Part shown: positions 7,857 to 16,120 of the stretch, piece by piece | Layout: each line of letters opens with the position of its first letter | Position numbering within the stretch: position 1 is the stretch's first letter | IMG/VR virus record: IMGVR_UViG_3300025141_000359 | Span: 1-35,053 of that record | Direction: 5' to 3' (one strand) | Length of the DNA: 35,053 nt | DNA from: a virus | Position numbers and translations under genes: made by a program | The notes under the pieces: model-generated | What the model was told of the DNA's origin: nothing | Seen by the model: only the letters and a program-made list of their open reading frames with translations | Databases searched by the model: none

Positions 7857-8375
7857 ATGGAAGACCAAGATTTCGATATTAGCGATGTACCAAAAAATGA
7901 GATTGTCGGGCTCTTTGGGGACTTCACGTTCCCCAGGAGTGGTGCTGGGTATGATAATAACAAGAAGAGAAATGCTACACAGTCAATAATAAATATCTTA
8001 AATACCATTAAACCTAAATTAGTATACCTTATTCCATCGAAAGGAGTTAATTTATATTGCACATTTGCGCTATCTCTTTTAAATATTCCTTATATTTTAG
8101 TCACCCCTCATAATAAATATTATTTAAGTTTATCCGCAAAAGATAGAAAAAGACTAATATTTGCCTGTAAAAATTCCAAGACTTTAATAGCGCTTTCAGA
8201 TGGAGGGGAGGCAGGGAAATTCTCGAGTAAAATGCATGAGGCGGTTGAATACATTTCTAATAGTAGTGGTGTTATGCTGGGTGTATCCTCGCGCAAACCA
8301 ACTGAAGAATTTATACGTCAAATGGACATTTTTACCGACAACGATAAACTCTGTGTTTGGACTAGGTACCGCTAA
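7857..8375 (+). CDS. Unknown 172-residue protein, possibly a SLOG/Rossmann-type nucleotide-binding fold
   Basis: I cannot assign a family securely. The N-terminal half alternates predicted strands and helices: VGLFGDFTF at about residues 17-25, PKLVYLIPSKG near 53-63, then IPYILVTPH near 77-85. A glycine-rich turn and the sequence GVN follow the second strand. This order of strand, G/S-K-G turn, helix, strand and P-H is reminiscent of SLOG/DprA-like Rossmann domains, which bind nucleotides or nucleotide-derived signals, but the match is by pattern only. A second strand-rich half (TLIALSDGGEAG, then VMLGVSSRKP) fits the same fold. The gene is a single plus-strand unit whose stop overlaps the convergent glycosyltransferase stop by 4 bp. 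Confidence 0.5.
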   Translation: MEDQDFDISDVPKNEIVGLFGDFTFPRSGAGYDNNKKRNATQSIINILNTIKPKLVYLIPSKGVNLYCTFALSLLNIPYILVTPHNKYYLSLSAKDRKRLIFACKNSKTLIALSDGGEAGKFSSKMHEAVEYISNSSGVMLGVSSRKPTEEFIRQMDIFTDNDKLCVWTRYR

Positions 8376-9100
8376 CCATTAACCACAAGTGGTAGTTTCG
8401 GTAGAAATCTTTCTATGTATGCCGCTCTGTTTAAATGCCAAGATTCCCTTCCCGCTAGATTACCATAGGATTCATGGTAAACTACAATAGGGATTGTATA
8501 GTTATCAAGACCCTTTAAGAATGTTTGTGTGGTATAATATATGTCACAAAAATCCCAATGCCCCTTAAAATATGAAGGCTTTTTCATATTTAATTGGAGT
8601 AGTGTTACCCCCTTCACACAAAGAAACAGCCCGTCTAATACCGCGACTTTGCCGTAAGGACCAAAGGTATTCATATACATAGAATTTCTTGAATTTCCTT
8701 GCAGAACGGCGCCTGACAACGGAGAACTATTGAAGGGGTGCTTTCCATGTTCATGCCACCAAATAGCGTTGTCCGTAAACACTTTAGCTCCCGCAACTCC
8801 TAAAAAGCCTGTATTGTCCTTATTTATGGATTGTTCAATAATTTCATTGAATCTCGATGCGTTGGTCTGGATTTCTATATCGTCATGACACAAAATAACC
8901 CAATCATCCCCTTTAATATTAAATTCATCCACGGCTCGTGAAAAGGCACTAAACAAACATGACTCCCCAACTAAAAGGTTAACCTCCCATCCAGCCTCGG
9001 ATAAAAACGCAAGTAGTCTTCCTGCTGTGGAATTTTCGTCAACTGCTTCGTCGGCGGCAGCTGGAACGTCTCGTGTGGGAATAAAAGCTATTTTCTTCAT
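8372..9100 (-). CDS. GT2-type glycosyltransferase, StrF-like
   Basis: This 242-residue protein is predicted to transfer a sugar from a nucleotide-sugar donor. The N-terminal strand MKKIAFIPTR, a long helical linker, and the strand-turn WVILCHDDIEI (residues 67-77) are typical of the StrF-like glycosyltransferase family (Pfam Glyco_tranf_2_5). There the HDD motif is the DXD-like metal and donor-binding site. Later conserved-looking blocks are GVAGAKVF (106-113) and an aromatic/Asp-rich GHWDFCDIYY, the position of the likely catalytic Asp. No membrane span is visible, so a cytoplasmic location is likely. Possible targets are phage DNA bases, virion proteins or host surface glycans; the sequence does not decide. 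It is transcribed alone, divergently from terL with 27 bp between starts. Confidence 0.75.
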   Translation of the reverse strand: MKKIAFIPTRDVPAAADEAVDENSTAGRLLAFLSEAGWEVNLLVGESCLFSAFSRAVDEFNIKGDDWVILCHDDIEIQTNASRFNEIIEQSINKDNTGFLGVAGAKVFTDNAIWWHEHGKHPFNSSPLSGAVLQGNSRNSMYMNTFGPYGKVAVLDGLFLCVKGVTLLQLNMKKPSYFKGHWDFCDIYYTTQTFLKGLDNYTIPIVVYHESYGNLAGRESWHLNRAAYIERFLPKLPLVVNG

Positions 9101-9127
9101 TACTAGATACTATGATTAATACTGCCT

Positions 9128-10600
9128 ATGAAAACAGCACAAGAAATAAGAGATGAGTGGTTGAAATGCTCTGACGACCCAATATACTTCATTAAGAAGT
9201 ATATTCTTATCTCACACCCTATTAGAGGTATTATACCCTTTAATTTGTACAGGTTTCAGGAAAGAATTGTATCTGAAATAACAAGTCACAGATTTTCTAT
9301 TGTTAGGAAATTTAGGCAGGCTGGAATCACTACCTTGACAGCTGCGTACGCTTTGTGGCAAATCATCTTCAATGAAGAGAAGGTTGTTATGGTGGTGTCT
9401 ATTGGTGATAGGGAGTCTCGAATGTTTTTAGAGCGTCTAGTAAATATGTTTGATGATTTACCACCTTGGTTAAAACCTCAAGAAGTAGAGAGAAATAAAC
9501 ATACCCTTAAGCTGTCTACGGGAAGTAGAGTTAAGGCTCAGCCTGCAGGCGCGGGTCGAGGAGAGGCTGTATCTCTTTTGATTGTTGATGAGGCGGCATT
9601 TGTTGACAAGATGAGGGAGTTCTGGATGGCGGTGTATCCAACTATCTCTACAGGTGGTTCGGCTGTTCTTATCTCTACTGTGAATGGTATGGCTAACTTA
9701 TATTACGAAATTTATCGGGATGCTGATAAAGGGAAGAACAATTTCCATGTTGTTGATATTAAGTGGCAAGAACATCCAGAGTATACAGAAAAGTGGGCTT
9801 CGGAGATTAAGCCAAACATTGGTCGTAGGGCGTGGTTACAGGAATATGAATGTGAGTTCTTAGGGACTGGTGACACCTTCATCGACGGAGAAACACTAAA
9901 AAGAGTCTACGATAACGTATCAAGTGAGTATACCGTAAAAAATAATAACATGATGCGGGTGTGGAAAGAGCCACAACCATACCACACATACATGTTAGCA
10001 GCAGATGCATCTTTTGGTAGAGAACGTGACTATTCTGCATTTCATATTATAAATTTGTATAATGGTGAGCAGGTAGCTGAATTTTATTCTAACAAGATTT
10101 CTTTACGAAATTTTGCAAAAGTTATCTCTGATGAAGGAAGGCGCTATAATCTAGCGCATGTTATTGTGGAAAGAAATGGTCTAGGTATTGCATTAATCGA
10201 AGAACTTTTTGAAGTTCAAGAATATGATAATATTTGGACAGATGAAAAGAATGAATTTGGATTCTTGCTTACACCTAAGGTTAGAGAGGCTACTCTAAGT
10301 TCCTTAGAGGAAAGTATTAGAAGCTCTAGGATTAAAATTAATTCTCAACGAACCGCAGACGAGCTCGGGGTATTTATTTTTACTGATACTGGAAAGGTCG
10401 AGGCTGAGGAAGGATACCACGATGACTTGGTTATGAGTCTTGCTGTGGGGTGTGATGTTATGAAAGATATATCAGCTAAATCCCCTATTGCTATAACAAC
10501 TAAGGAATCTGATAAATCTACTCCACCTCCTACGCTCAGCACGTCTAAATACAGTGAGCATACTGACATAAAGGACTATTCTAAATGGCTTCTGAAATAA
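9128..10600 (+). CDS. terL: Terminase large subunit (gp17-like ATPase/nuclease)
   Basis: This 490-residue protein is the DNA-packaging motor and headful nuclease, docking on the portal. The ATPase domain shows a Walker A-type loop KFRQAGITT at residues 61-69, Walker B LLIVDEAAF at 150-158 and the coupling motif LISTVNG at 181-187. The Walker A Lys expected before TT (T4: GKTT) is Ile here. A Lys sits at the start of the loop instead, as in several other phage terminases, so the ATPase is probably active. The RNase H-like nuclease has Asp293 (LAADASFG), Glu348 (VIVERNG) and Asp432/433 (YHDDLVMSLAVG), matching the T4 gp17 triad. It is shorter than T4 gp17 (610). The portal gene overlaps its end by 16 bp. 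Confidence 0.96.
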   Translation: MKTAQEIRDEWLKCSDDPIYFIKKYILISHPIRGIIPFNLYRFQERIVSEITSHRFSIVRKFRQAGITTLTAAYALWQIIFNEEKVVMVVSIGDRESRMFLERLVNMFDDLPPWLKPQEVERNKHTLKLSTGSRVKAQPAGAGRGEAVSLLIVDEAAFVDKMREFWMAVYPTISTGGSAVLISTVNGMANLYYEIYRDADKGKNNFHVVDIKWQEHPEYTEKWASEIKPNIGRRAWLQEYECEFLGTGDTFIDGETLKRVYDNVSSEYTVKNNNMMRVWKEPQPYHTYMLAADASFGRERDYSAFHIINLYNGEQVAEFYSNKISLRNFAKVISDEGRRYNLAHVIVERNGLGIALIEELFEVQEYDNIWTDEKNEFGFLLTPKVREATLSSLEESIRSSRIKINSQRTADELGVFIFTDTGKVEAEEGYHDDLVMSLAVGCDVMKDISAKSPIAITTKESDKSTPPPTLSTSKYSEHTDIKDYSKWLLK

Positions 10601-12240
10601 ACGAAAATCAATCCAACCTAAACGAGGACCAATCAAGCTTCCCAAGATATAATCCTGATGGGGGTTATCAAACTCCAGCGGGTCCTTTTAGGGCATTCTT
10701 CTCTAAATTCTTTAGTGGAAAAAAGAAAAGGGGGAGACCGTCTCTAAAACAAGAAAAGAGGCTTATGGGGGACGCGGCATCATCTGATGATGTAATGGCT
10801 CAGGCTAATGGGGCTATTGGGGTTACCAAGGGGATGTACAAACTCCCTAAGGTCGAGTACTCCAGAAGAAAGCGGTATGCGGACTATGAGCGAATGGAGG
10901 AGTATCCTGAGATAGGCTCATCTCTTGATATTTATGCAGACGATTCATGCCAGAAAGACAACGAGAGCAAGGTGTTCCGCGTAGTCACAGATAGTGACTT
11001 GGTTAAAGACGCCGTGCATTCTTTTATGGATTCAACCAATCTTAACAAGTACATCTGGGACATTGTCCGCAATACGGTAAAGTTTGGTGATTGTTTTGTC
11101 GAAAATATTGTTGACTTAAACAATCCTACCGCAGGCATACAAAGATTAAAGATATTAAATCCAAATTACATATACCGCTCCGAAGATAAGTATGGCTACT
11201 TAAAAGAATTCATTCAAGAGATTCCTAAGGAGGGCGCTCAGAACCAGGACTTTACACCCTCCTTAGACCACAAAACCAAAAATGTCCTTAAGTTAGATAA
11301 AAATCAATTAGTTCACTTTAGGTCATACACTTCTGACTCAAATTTTTATCCATACGGAAAATCTATTCTATCTTCTGCTGTTAGAGCATGGAAATCTCTG
11401 AGAATGATGGAAGATGCTATGATTATCTACAGACTACAAAGAGCTCCTGAGAGGAGAGTCTTCTACATTGAAACAGGAAACCTACCCCAAACAAAAGTAG
11501 AAGCGTTTATGGAAAGAATTAAGCAGAAATTCAAGAAGGAGAAATTTCTGGACCCAAGAAGCGGGAACGTGGACGAGAGGTACAATCCATTATCTGCGGA
11601 TGAGGATTTCTTTGTGCCCGTTCGTAATGGTCAAGGCACAAAAGTTGATGTACTGCCAGGTGCTCAAAATCTAGGTGATATCGATGATGTTAAGTATTTT
11701 AGAGATAAGTTACTATCAGCACTTAAGATACCTAAAGACTTTATTGTCGAAAAAGATTCGTCCCCAGAGAGAAAGGCTAACCTTTCTCAGTTAGACGTTA
11801 AGTTCGCAAAAGTAATTGCCAGGGTACAAAGAGAGGTGGAGATTGGGATTAATACCATTGTACGTAGGCACCTTAGGTTGCGTGAGTTCCCTGAGTCTAT
11901 GGTAAAGGAGCTTGCTGTTGAGTTTCAGCCACCCTCTGACATGTTCCTTAAGAGAAGGCTTGAAACGGACGAACAGAAAATTAGAATTGTGTCAGCTGTG
12001 AAAGGACTAGCACTATTCCCAGATGAGTACATCTACAAGTACTATTTCCAACTTTCGGATATGGAAATTAAAGATATCAAAAATGAGTTGGAAAAACAAC
12101 AGGAAGAAGAAGCCGAGGCTCAACCCGATATGGGTATGGGAATGGGCGGAATGCCTATGGAAGGTGAAGAGCCTCCCGTGGGAGAGAATATGGCTCCTGA
12201 AGAGGGAGCACCTCCGCCACCTGCGGAAGAAGGTCAGTAA
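10585..12240 (+). CDS. gp20: Portal protein (gp20-like)
   Basis: This 551-residue protein forms the dodecameric ring at the head vertex through which DNA enters and to which the tail joins. The family call rests on conserved gp20 blocks. There is a YADYERMEEYPEI block near residue 95 with SSLDIYADDS after it, and the hallmark YRLQRAPERRVFYIETGNLP segment near residue 280. A later segment matching the gp20 pattern begins LKIPKDFIVEKDSS. Length is close to T4 gp20 (524). The last 25 residues are a Met/Gly/Glu/Pro-rich low-complexity tail. The start has an AAGGA ribosome binding site and overlaps the terminase end, so the two are co-translated. T4 has sheath and tube genes (18, 19) between 17 and 20; here they are absent. 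Confidence 0.95.
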   Translation: MASEINENQSNLNEDQSSFPRYNPDGGYQTPAGPFRAFFSKFFSGKKKRGRPSLKQEKRLMGDAASSDDVMAQANGAIGVTKGMYKLPKVEYSRRKRYADYERMEEYPEIGSSLDIYADDSCQKDNESKVFRVVTDSDLVKDAVHSFMDSTNLNKYIWDIVRNTVKFGDCFVENIVDLNNPTAGIQRLKILNPNYIYRSEDKYGYLKEFIQEIPKEGAQNQDFTPSLDHKTKNVLKLDKNQLVHFRSYTSDSNFYPYGKSILSSAVRAWKSLRMMEDAMIIYRLQRAPERRVFYIETGNLPQTKVEAFMERIKQKFKKEKFLDPRSGNVDERYNPLSADEDFFVPVRNGQGTKVDVLPGAQNLGDIDDVKYFRDKLLSALKIPKDFIVEKDSSPERKANLSQLDVKFAKVIARVQREVEIGINTIVRRHLRLREFPESMVKELAVEFQPPSDMFLKRRLETDEQKIRIVSAVKGLALFPDEYIYKYYFQLSDMEIKDIKNELEKQQEEEAEAQPDMGMGMGGMPMEGEEPPVGENMAPEEGAPPPPAEEGQ

Positions 12241-12269
12241 ATCTTCTACAAAGATATATTTACGTTGCG

Positions 12270-12276
12270 TATATAA
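12270..12276 (+). promoter_or_regulatory. TATATAA element before the 12279 gene
   Basis: The sequence GCGTATATAAC ends 2 bp before the ATG at 12279 and resembles the T4 late element TATAAATA. If it is a promoter, transcription would begin inside the first codons. Translation would then start at the sixth codon, an in-frame ATG at 12294. The match could be chance in this AT-rich intergenic gap. Confidence 0.25.
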
Positions 12277-12278
12277 CA

Positions 12279-14513
12279 ATGGAAACAATTAGAATGGAAA
12301 TCTCAAATATTTTTAATAATCGTGATAGGTTCTTCTCACAACTAAGTGAGGCAGAAGATTATCTTGCTCGTACTCTCAGACAAAATTTAACTATTTTTGA
12401 CGTAAATAATTTAAAATCAGAAGTGGTATTTCTTTCTGAAAACAACAATTTTATTAAGTGTAATTACAATTTTGAGGATGATAAAACATCTTTATCTGAT
12501 TTTAAAATTACTCCTGCGTCTACCGTGTATTCAGATGAGTACGTTGATGATGCCGTAGCTGGGTGTGTTACTGATTTTGTTGGTAGCTTGCGTACTAGCA
12601 ACTATGACAGCGCCGATAATAAATTTGAAAATATTCTTGAGATGTTTAAATTTCGTAACCAAATAAATGAAACTAGAGCTAAAATTGAGAAGAAATCACT
12701 AATTTTTGACTCCACATTAAAACTCTCTTCATCTAAGCAGTATCAAAAACTAGAAGATGCAAAACCTCTAATTCTGAAGTACATTAAAGAAAACGCAGAG
12801 ACCATCCTAAACAATGAAGACATTGTTAACTCTATTAAACTGTCCAATGCTATTACTCGAGGTTTTAACACCCCCTCTAGAAATTTAGAGGATTTGGAAG
12901 GTGCTATTTTGGATATACCTAGCCACGACAAGAAGTCTCTATATGAGATGATTTGTTTTCAGGAATTGGTAAGGAAGGAATTGATGGAGTCTAAGAAAGG
13001 ATTTGCTAACCTATGGGCTGGCAATGAGACGATTTCCAGATTGGCTTCGTGCATTTATTCTGCAGACGAGGTTCTTAAGCGCACATTAGCTGAAAGTATT
13101 TCTGAGGTTCCTTATATCGCGCTCTCGACTAAGGCTGATTTAATGAGCGTCTTCGCGCCAGCTTACGATATCACAAACCCAGGTACAATTACAAAGAAAG
13201 AAATTAAAGAATTTGTTTCTAAAATTTATGAGTTTAAAAAGCCTGCAAAGACCTTTATTCTTAAGGAGTTGAATGATACTTACGGAATTAACGTCCAAAA
13301 CTTAAAGACCTCACCTACATTCTCTAATCTATGCAAAACGCAGTCCGTGTTCTTCGAGGTTTTCGCTAAGCTGGCTAAGGACAATGCCTTAGTATCTGAT
13401 GTTATGGCTGATTTTGGCACGAACATTAAGAAGCTTGGGGGAGTTGCTGCTTTAGATGTAAACGACTTTATTCTAAGTTTGTTCGGTGACGAAACAAACA
13501 AACTAAGAGAGGCAAAACATGATTCCTACGTGGATTTGAACCACATCGCTGAGAAGGTGAAAATATATTACTTTGATGAAGTCGGATTAGGAGCGGGAGA
13601 CGACGCCGATGACGACTTAGGCGATGATTCAGAGGGAGACAATAAGCCCAAAAAAGCCAAAGGAAAAGGTAAGAAAAGCCTAAAAGATGCAAAAGATAAG
13701 CTGGAAAAGATTAAGCAAAAGGTAGGCGACGAAGGTCAAGACGAAATCGAAAGTATGGACGACGACGGTGCTCCTAAGGAAATGGACCCTGCCAAAAAGA
13801 CAGGTGAGAAAGACGTCGATATGGATGGTGATGAAGATAACGTCGATGAGAAGATAACTTCCGATAGAAAGAAAATCAAGGCGGAAAAAAAGAAGAAAGC
13901 TAAGAAGGGCAAGAAAGGTGAAAACCCGTTCGCAAAGAAAGGGGAGGAGCCAGTTACGGAAGCTAGTGAAGGCTATGATGAAGACGATGTAAAAACCGCC
14001 AAGCGTCAAGTTAGGCGAGATAACGAGGGAGAAGGATGGCTTCACTCAGATGAAGACCCTACTTTTAAAGCATCGCTAAATGATGAACTGGCTAAGGGAA
14101 CAAAAGAAGGTGCGTATAAACGGCGTACAAAAAAGAAAAAAGCTAAGCCAGTTAAGGAAGCCATAGAGGGAACTGAAGAGATGGTGGAGGATGAATTTGC
14201 TGTCGGAGGAGAAGAGCCCACCCAGGAACCAGGCATGGGGGAGGGGGGTGAAATGACTCCAGAGGAAAAAGAAATGGAAGAGCAAGACCTTCCCGATGCA
14301 CCAGCGCTATCTGATGAAGAGGTTCTGGAATTGGTGGCTGATTTAGAAGATGTTTTTGACGCTATCGACTTCGATGGTATCCAGAAGGAAGCCGAAGAAG
14401 AGGTATCTCCTGAGCCTAGCGAAGAAGAATTAGCTATACAAGCCTTGGCTGACGAGGATGCCGTGGATGTGGAGGGGGACGGCGATGCTCCAATGCCTGA
14501 CGAAAACGTTTAA
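12279..14513 (+). CDS. Probable prohead core/scaffold protein with hypercharged C-terminal tail
   Basis: This 744-residue protein follows the portal gene, where T4 has core genes 67, 68, 21 and 22. Residues 1 to about 435 look like a helical globular domain. From about 440 the sequence is extremely charged, with alternating acidic blocks (DDADDDLGDDSEGD, DVDMDGDEDN) and Lys-rich blocks (KKKKAKKGKKG), ending strongly acidic. Candidate T4 gp21-type cleavage sites are LSE-A at residues 22-25 and LRE-A at 409-412, at the edge of the charged tail. T4 gp22 and gp67 likewise combine such sites with acidic regions. I infer a prohead core component, perhaps a fusion of functions that T4 splits between genes. 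No Ser/His protease motif was recognised, so it is probably not the protease. An in-frame ATG at 12294 is an alternative start. Confidence 0.6.
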   Translation: METIRMEISNIFNNRDRFFSQLSEAEDYLARTLRQNLTIFDVNNLKSEVVFLSENNNFIKCNYNFEDDKTSLSDFKITPASTVYSDEYVDDAVAGCVTDFVGSLRTSNYDSADNKFENILEMFKFRNQINETRAKIEKKSLIFDSTLKLSSSKQYQKLEDAKPLILKYIKENAETILNNEDIVNSIKLSNAITRGFNTPSRNLEDLEGAILDIPSHDKKSLYEMICFQELVRKELMESKKGFANLWAGNETISRLASCIYSADEVLKRTLAESISEVPYIALSTKADLMSVFAPAYDITNPGTITKKEIKEFVSKIYEFKKPAKTFILKELNDTYGINVQNLKTSPTFSNLCKTQSVFFEVFAKLAKDNALVSDVMADFGTNIKKLGGVAALDVNDFILSLFGDETNKLREAKHDSYVDLNHIAEKVKIYYFDEVGLGAGDDADDDLGDDSEGDNKPKKAKGKGKKSLKDAKDKLEKIKQKVGDEGQDEIESMDDDGAPKEMDPAKKTGEKDVDMDGDEDNVDEKITSDRKKIKAEKKKKAKKGKKGENPFAKKGEEPVTEASEGYDEDDVKTAKRQVRRDNEGEGWLHSDEDPTFKASLNDELAKGTKEGAYKRRTKKKKAKPVKEAIEGTEEMVEDEFAVGGEEPTQEPGMGEGGEMTPEEKEMEEQDLPDAPALSDEEVLELVADLEDVFDAIDFDGIQKEAEEEVSPEPSEEELAIQALADEDAVDVEGDGDAPMPDENV

Positions 14514-14529
14514 TAATTTCGTTTTTTTT
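14503..14529. terminator. Hairpin plus T-tract between convergent genes
   Basis: AAAACG (14503-14508) pairs with CGTTTT (14520-14525) around an 11-nt AT-rich loop, and the T-run continues to 14529. An outer CCTGA (14496-14500) can pair with TCAGG (14532-14536). It sits between the convergent stops of the 12279 gene and the 14528 gene, so it probably ends transcription from the plus strand and perhaps from both sides. The A-run before the stem supplies a shorter U-tract on the minus strand. Confidence 0.5.
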
Positions 14530-14764
14530 ATTCAGGGTCTAGAATATAATCTTGTTTTAGCCATTGAATTAAGCATTCGGAGTATTTTGAACGTAAAATA
14601 AGTAATTCACTTATTACGCTATCGAGGGCTTTGACAGTATCTTCTGTTATAAGCCCTCTATCTTTTATACTGCCAATAGCGTCAATCAGGAGTTCAATAT
14701 TTTTTGTATCTAATTCCTGTATTTTGTTAATGTTTCTTTTCTTTTCAGTTCGATTTTCCATCAT
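14528..14764 (-). CDS. Small helical protein downstream of uvsW
   Basis: This protein of about 78 residues is not recognised. It begins with a Lys/Arg-rich stretch (NRTEKKRNINKIQ) followed by three predicted amphipathic helices. It contains one cysteine and no membrane segment. Its start, one of two adjacent ATGs at 14764 and 14761, lies inside the end of the uvsW gene by about 20 bp, so it is co-transcribed and probably translationally coupled with the helicase. In T4 a small gene, uvsW.1, also follows uvsW. The positional analogy is suggestive but I see no clear sequence identity. The gene stops at the shared terminator region. Confidence 0.6.
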   Translation of the reverse strand: MMENRTEKKRNINKIQELDTKNIELLIDAIGSIKDRGLITEDTVKALDSVISELLILRSKYSECLIQWLKQDYILDPE

Positions 14765-16100
14765 CAATATCTACATCTAATTTAAGTGATTTATACGCTT
14801 TTATCCTATCTTTTGAATGTTTAGTTAGATACGGCGCATTATCATAGTAATCTATTATAGTGGCTTTGTCTTTAGATTTGTGCTTTCTTAATGCTCTTCC
14901 TAAAGCTTGTAGGGTTGCTATTTCCGATTTTAGACCCCTCGCATTTATTAAGTGGGTTATTTCAGGAATATCTATGCCTGTCTGCATTACGTTAGTCCCT
15001 ATCAAAACTGAGCCCTCCTCATCTATAAACGTCTTAATCGTTGATTTTCTAGACTTTAAGTTGTCCTTCCCTTCCAACGTTAGTGAGCCAGGAATCATTT
15101 CTTTTAGTATCTCTAAGTGCTTTAAATTTTTAACTAAAATTAAAATCTTTCCATTTTTTATTTCTGCGCATTCTTCTGCTATCCTACTATTCCTGGATTC
15201 ATTATTAATAATATAGGAATCATACACTTCCATGTATGGGGCGTGGTCTAACCCCTCAATCTCCTCATTCTCGCGAATAATAACTTCAGCGTTTGATAGG
15301 TAATCCAACTCAATCAAATCTTTAGCGGTAGCGTCATTTACGACCTCCCCTAATCCAGTTATTAGGTTTAATTTAGAGAATTTATCGTTGGGTACGGTAG
15401 CTGTGAACCCAAACCTATAAGCTGCATTAGGAAAAGAACTTATGGCTTTTGTTGCAATTTTCCCTTTGGAGAACTCATGCACTTCGTCAAATATAATAAA
15501 ATTAGCTGTGGTTAAATGAGTATCGAGGACCTTGTCGATAGATTGTATTGTGCATAAGGTTATTGGTTTTATATCAACCCCCTCTCCAAATGCAATACCA
15601 CACTCAATCCCATGCTCTTTAAGAAACTCCCAAGTTTGGAGCATTAGTTGTTTCTTTGTGAAAAATATCAATCCAACATACGACTCTAACGCTTTCACAA
15701 TACTGGCAATGACAATTGTTTTCCCTGACCCTGTAGGTGCTTGGATTATACATCTCTTTTTGCTTAGAGCTTTTTCAATGGCTATTTTCTGGTAATCCCT
15801 AGCTTCTATACCTGGTATGGTGTAGTCCTGATACTCTGGTATATCCCTCAAATCTACGAGGTCGTACGGATAGTCTAGATACTCAAGGTCACGGATAATT
15901 TCGGACAATAAACCCGTTTTAAACTTGCCCGTCTTTTTGGAGAAGTGTTTTTTATCTCCCCTCCATCTATTTGCGCGATATTGCGGTGTGTACTCATAGC
16001 CTGGAACTTTACAACTATACTTTTTCTCTAAAGCTGTTTTTAGTTCTTCGTTATCAGATTTTAGAATACACTCTGTATTATTGATTACAATTTCATCCAC
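14745..16100 (-). CDS. uvsW: UvsW-type superfamily 2 DNA helicase
   Basis: This 451-residue ATP-dependent helicase would unwind branched DNA and R-loops and support recombination-dependent replication. Visible motifs are motif I APTGSGKT at 121-128, motif II DEVH at 205-208, motif III FTAT at 232-235, the later ATP-site motif QTGIDIPE at 373-380, and motif VI QALGRALRKH at 398-407. The N-terminal 90 residues precede the helicase core, as in T4 UvsW (503 residues). The start codon is GTG at 16100, with no in-frame ATG near. It lies 20 bp from the divergent 16121 gene with a palindromic TATAAT sequence between them. It is placed among virion genes rather than in a replication cluster. Confidence 0.93.
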   Translation of the reverse strand: MDEIVINNTECILKSDNEELKTALEKKYSCKVPGYEYTPQYRANRWRGDKKHFSKKTGKFKTGLLSEIIRDLEYLDYPYDLVDLRDIPEYQDYTIPGIEARDYQKIAIEKALSKKRCIIQAPTGSGKTIVIASIVKALESYVGLIFFTKKQLMLQTWEFLKEHGIECGIAFGEGVDIKPITLCTIQSIDKVLDTHLTTANFIIFDEVHEFSKGKIATKAISSFPNAAYRFGFTATVPNDKFSKLNLITGLGEVVNDATAKDLIELDYLSNAEVIIRENEEIEGLDHAPYMEVYDSYIINNESRNSRIAEECAEIKNGKILILVKNLKHLEILKEMIPGSLTLEGKDNLKSRKSTIKTFIDEEGSVLIGTNVMQTGIDIPEITHLINARGLKSEIATLQALGRALRKHKSKDKATIIDYYDNAPYLTKHSKDRIKAYKSLKLDVDIDDGKSN

Positions 16101-16102
16101 AC

Positions 16103-16115
16103 TACTATAATAGTA
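16103..16115. promoter_or_regulatory. Palindromic bidirectional promoter candidate
   Basis: TACTAT-A-ATAGTA is a perfect palindrome around a central base and occupies most of the 20-bp gap between the divergent uvsW (GTG at 16100) and gp26-type (ATG at 16121) genes. It contains TATAAT at 16106-16111, 9 bp before the plus-strand ATG. No Shine-Dalgarno sequence fits on either side, so both mRNAs would be nearly leaderless. It could also be an operator. Confidence 0.4.
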
Positions 16116-16120
16116 ATACC

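Noticed and set aside
12279-14513. Prohead protease (gp21) in the 744-residue protein
   Set aside because: No recognisable Ser/His protease motif; charge pattern and cleavage sites fit a substrate.
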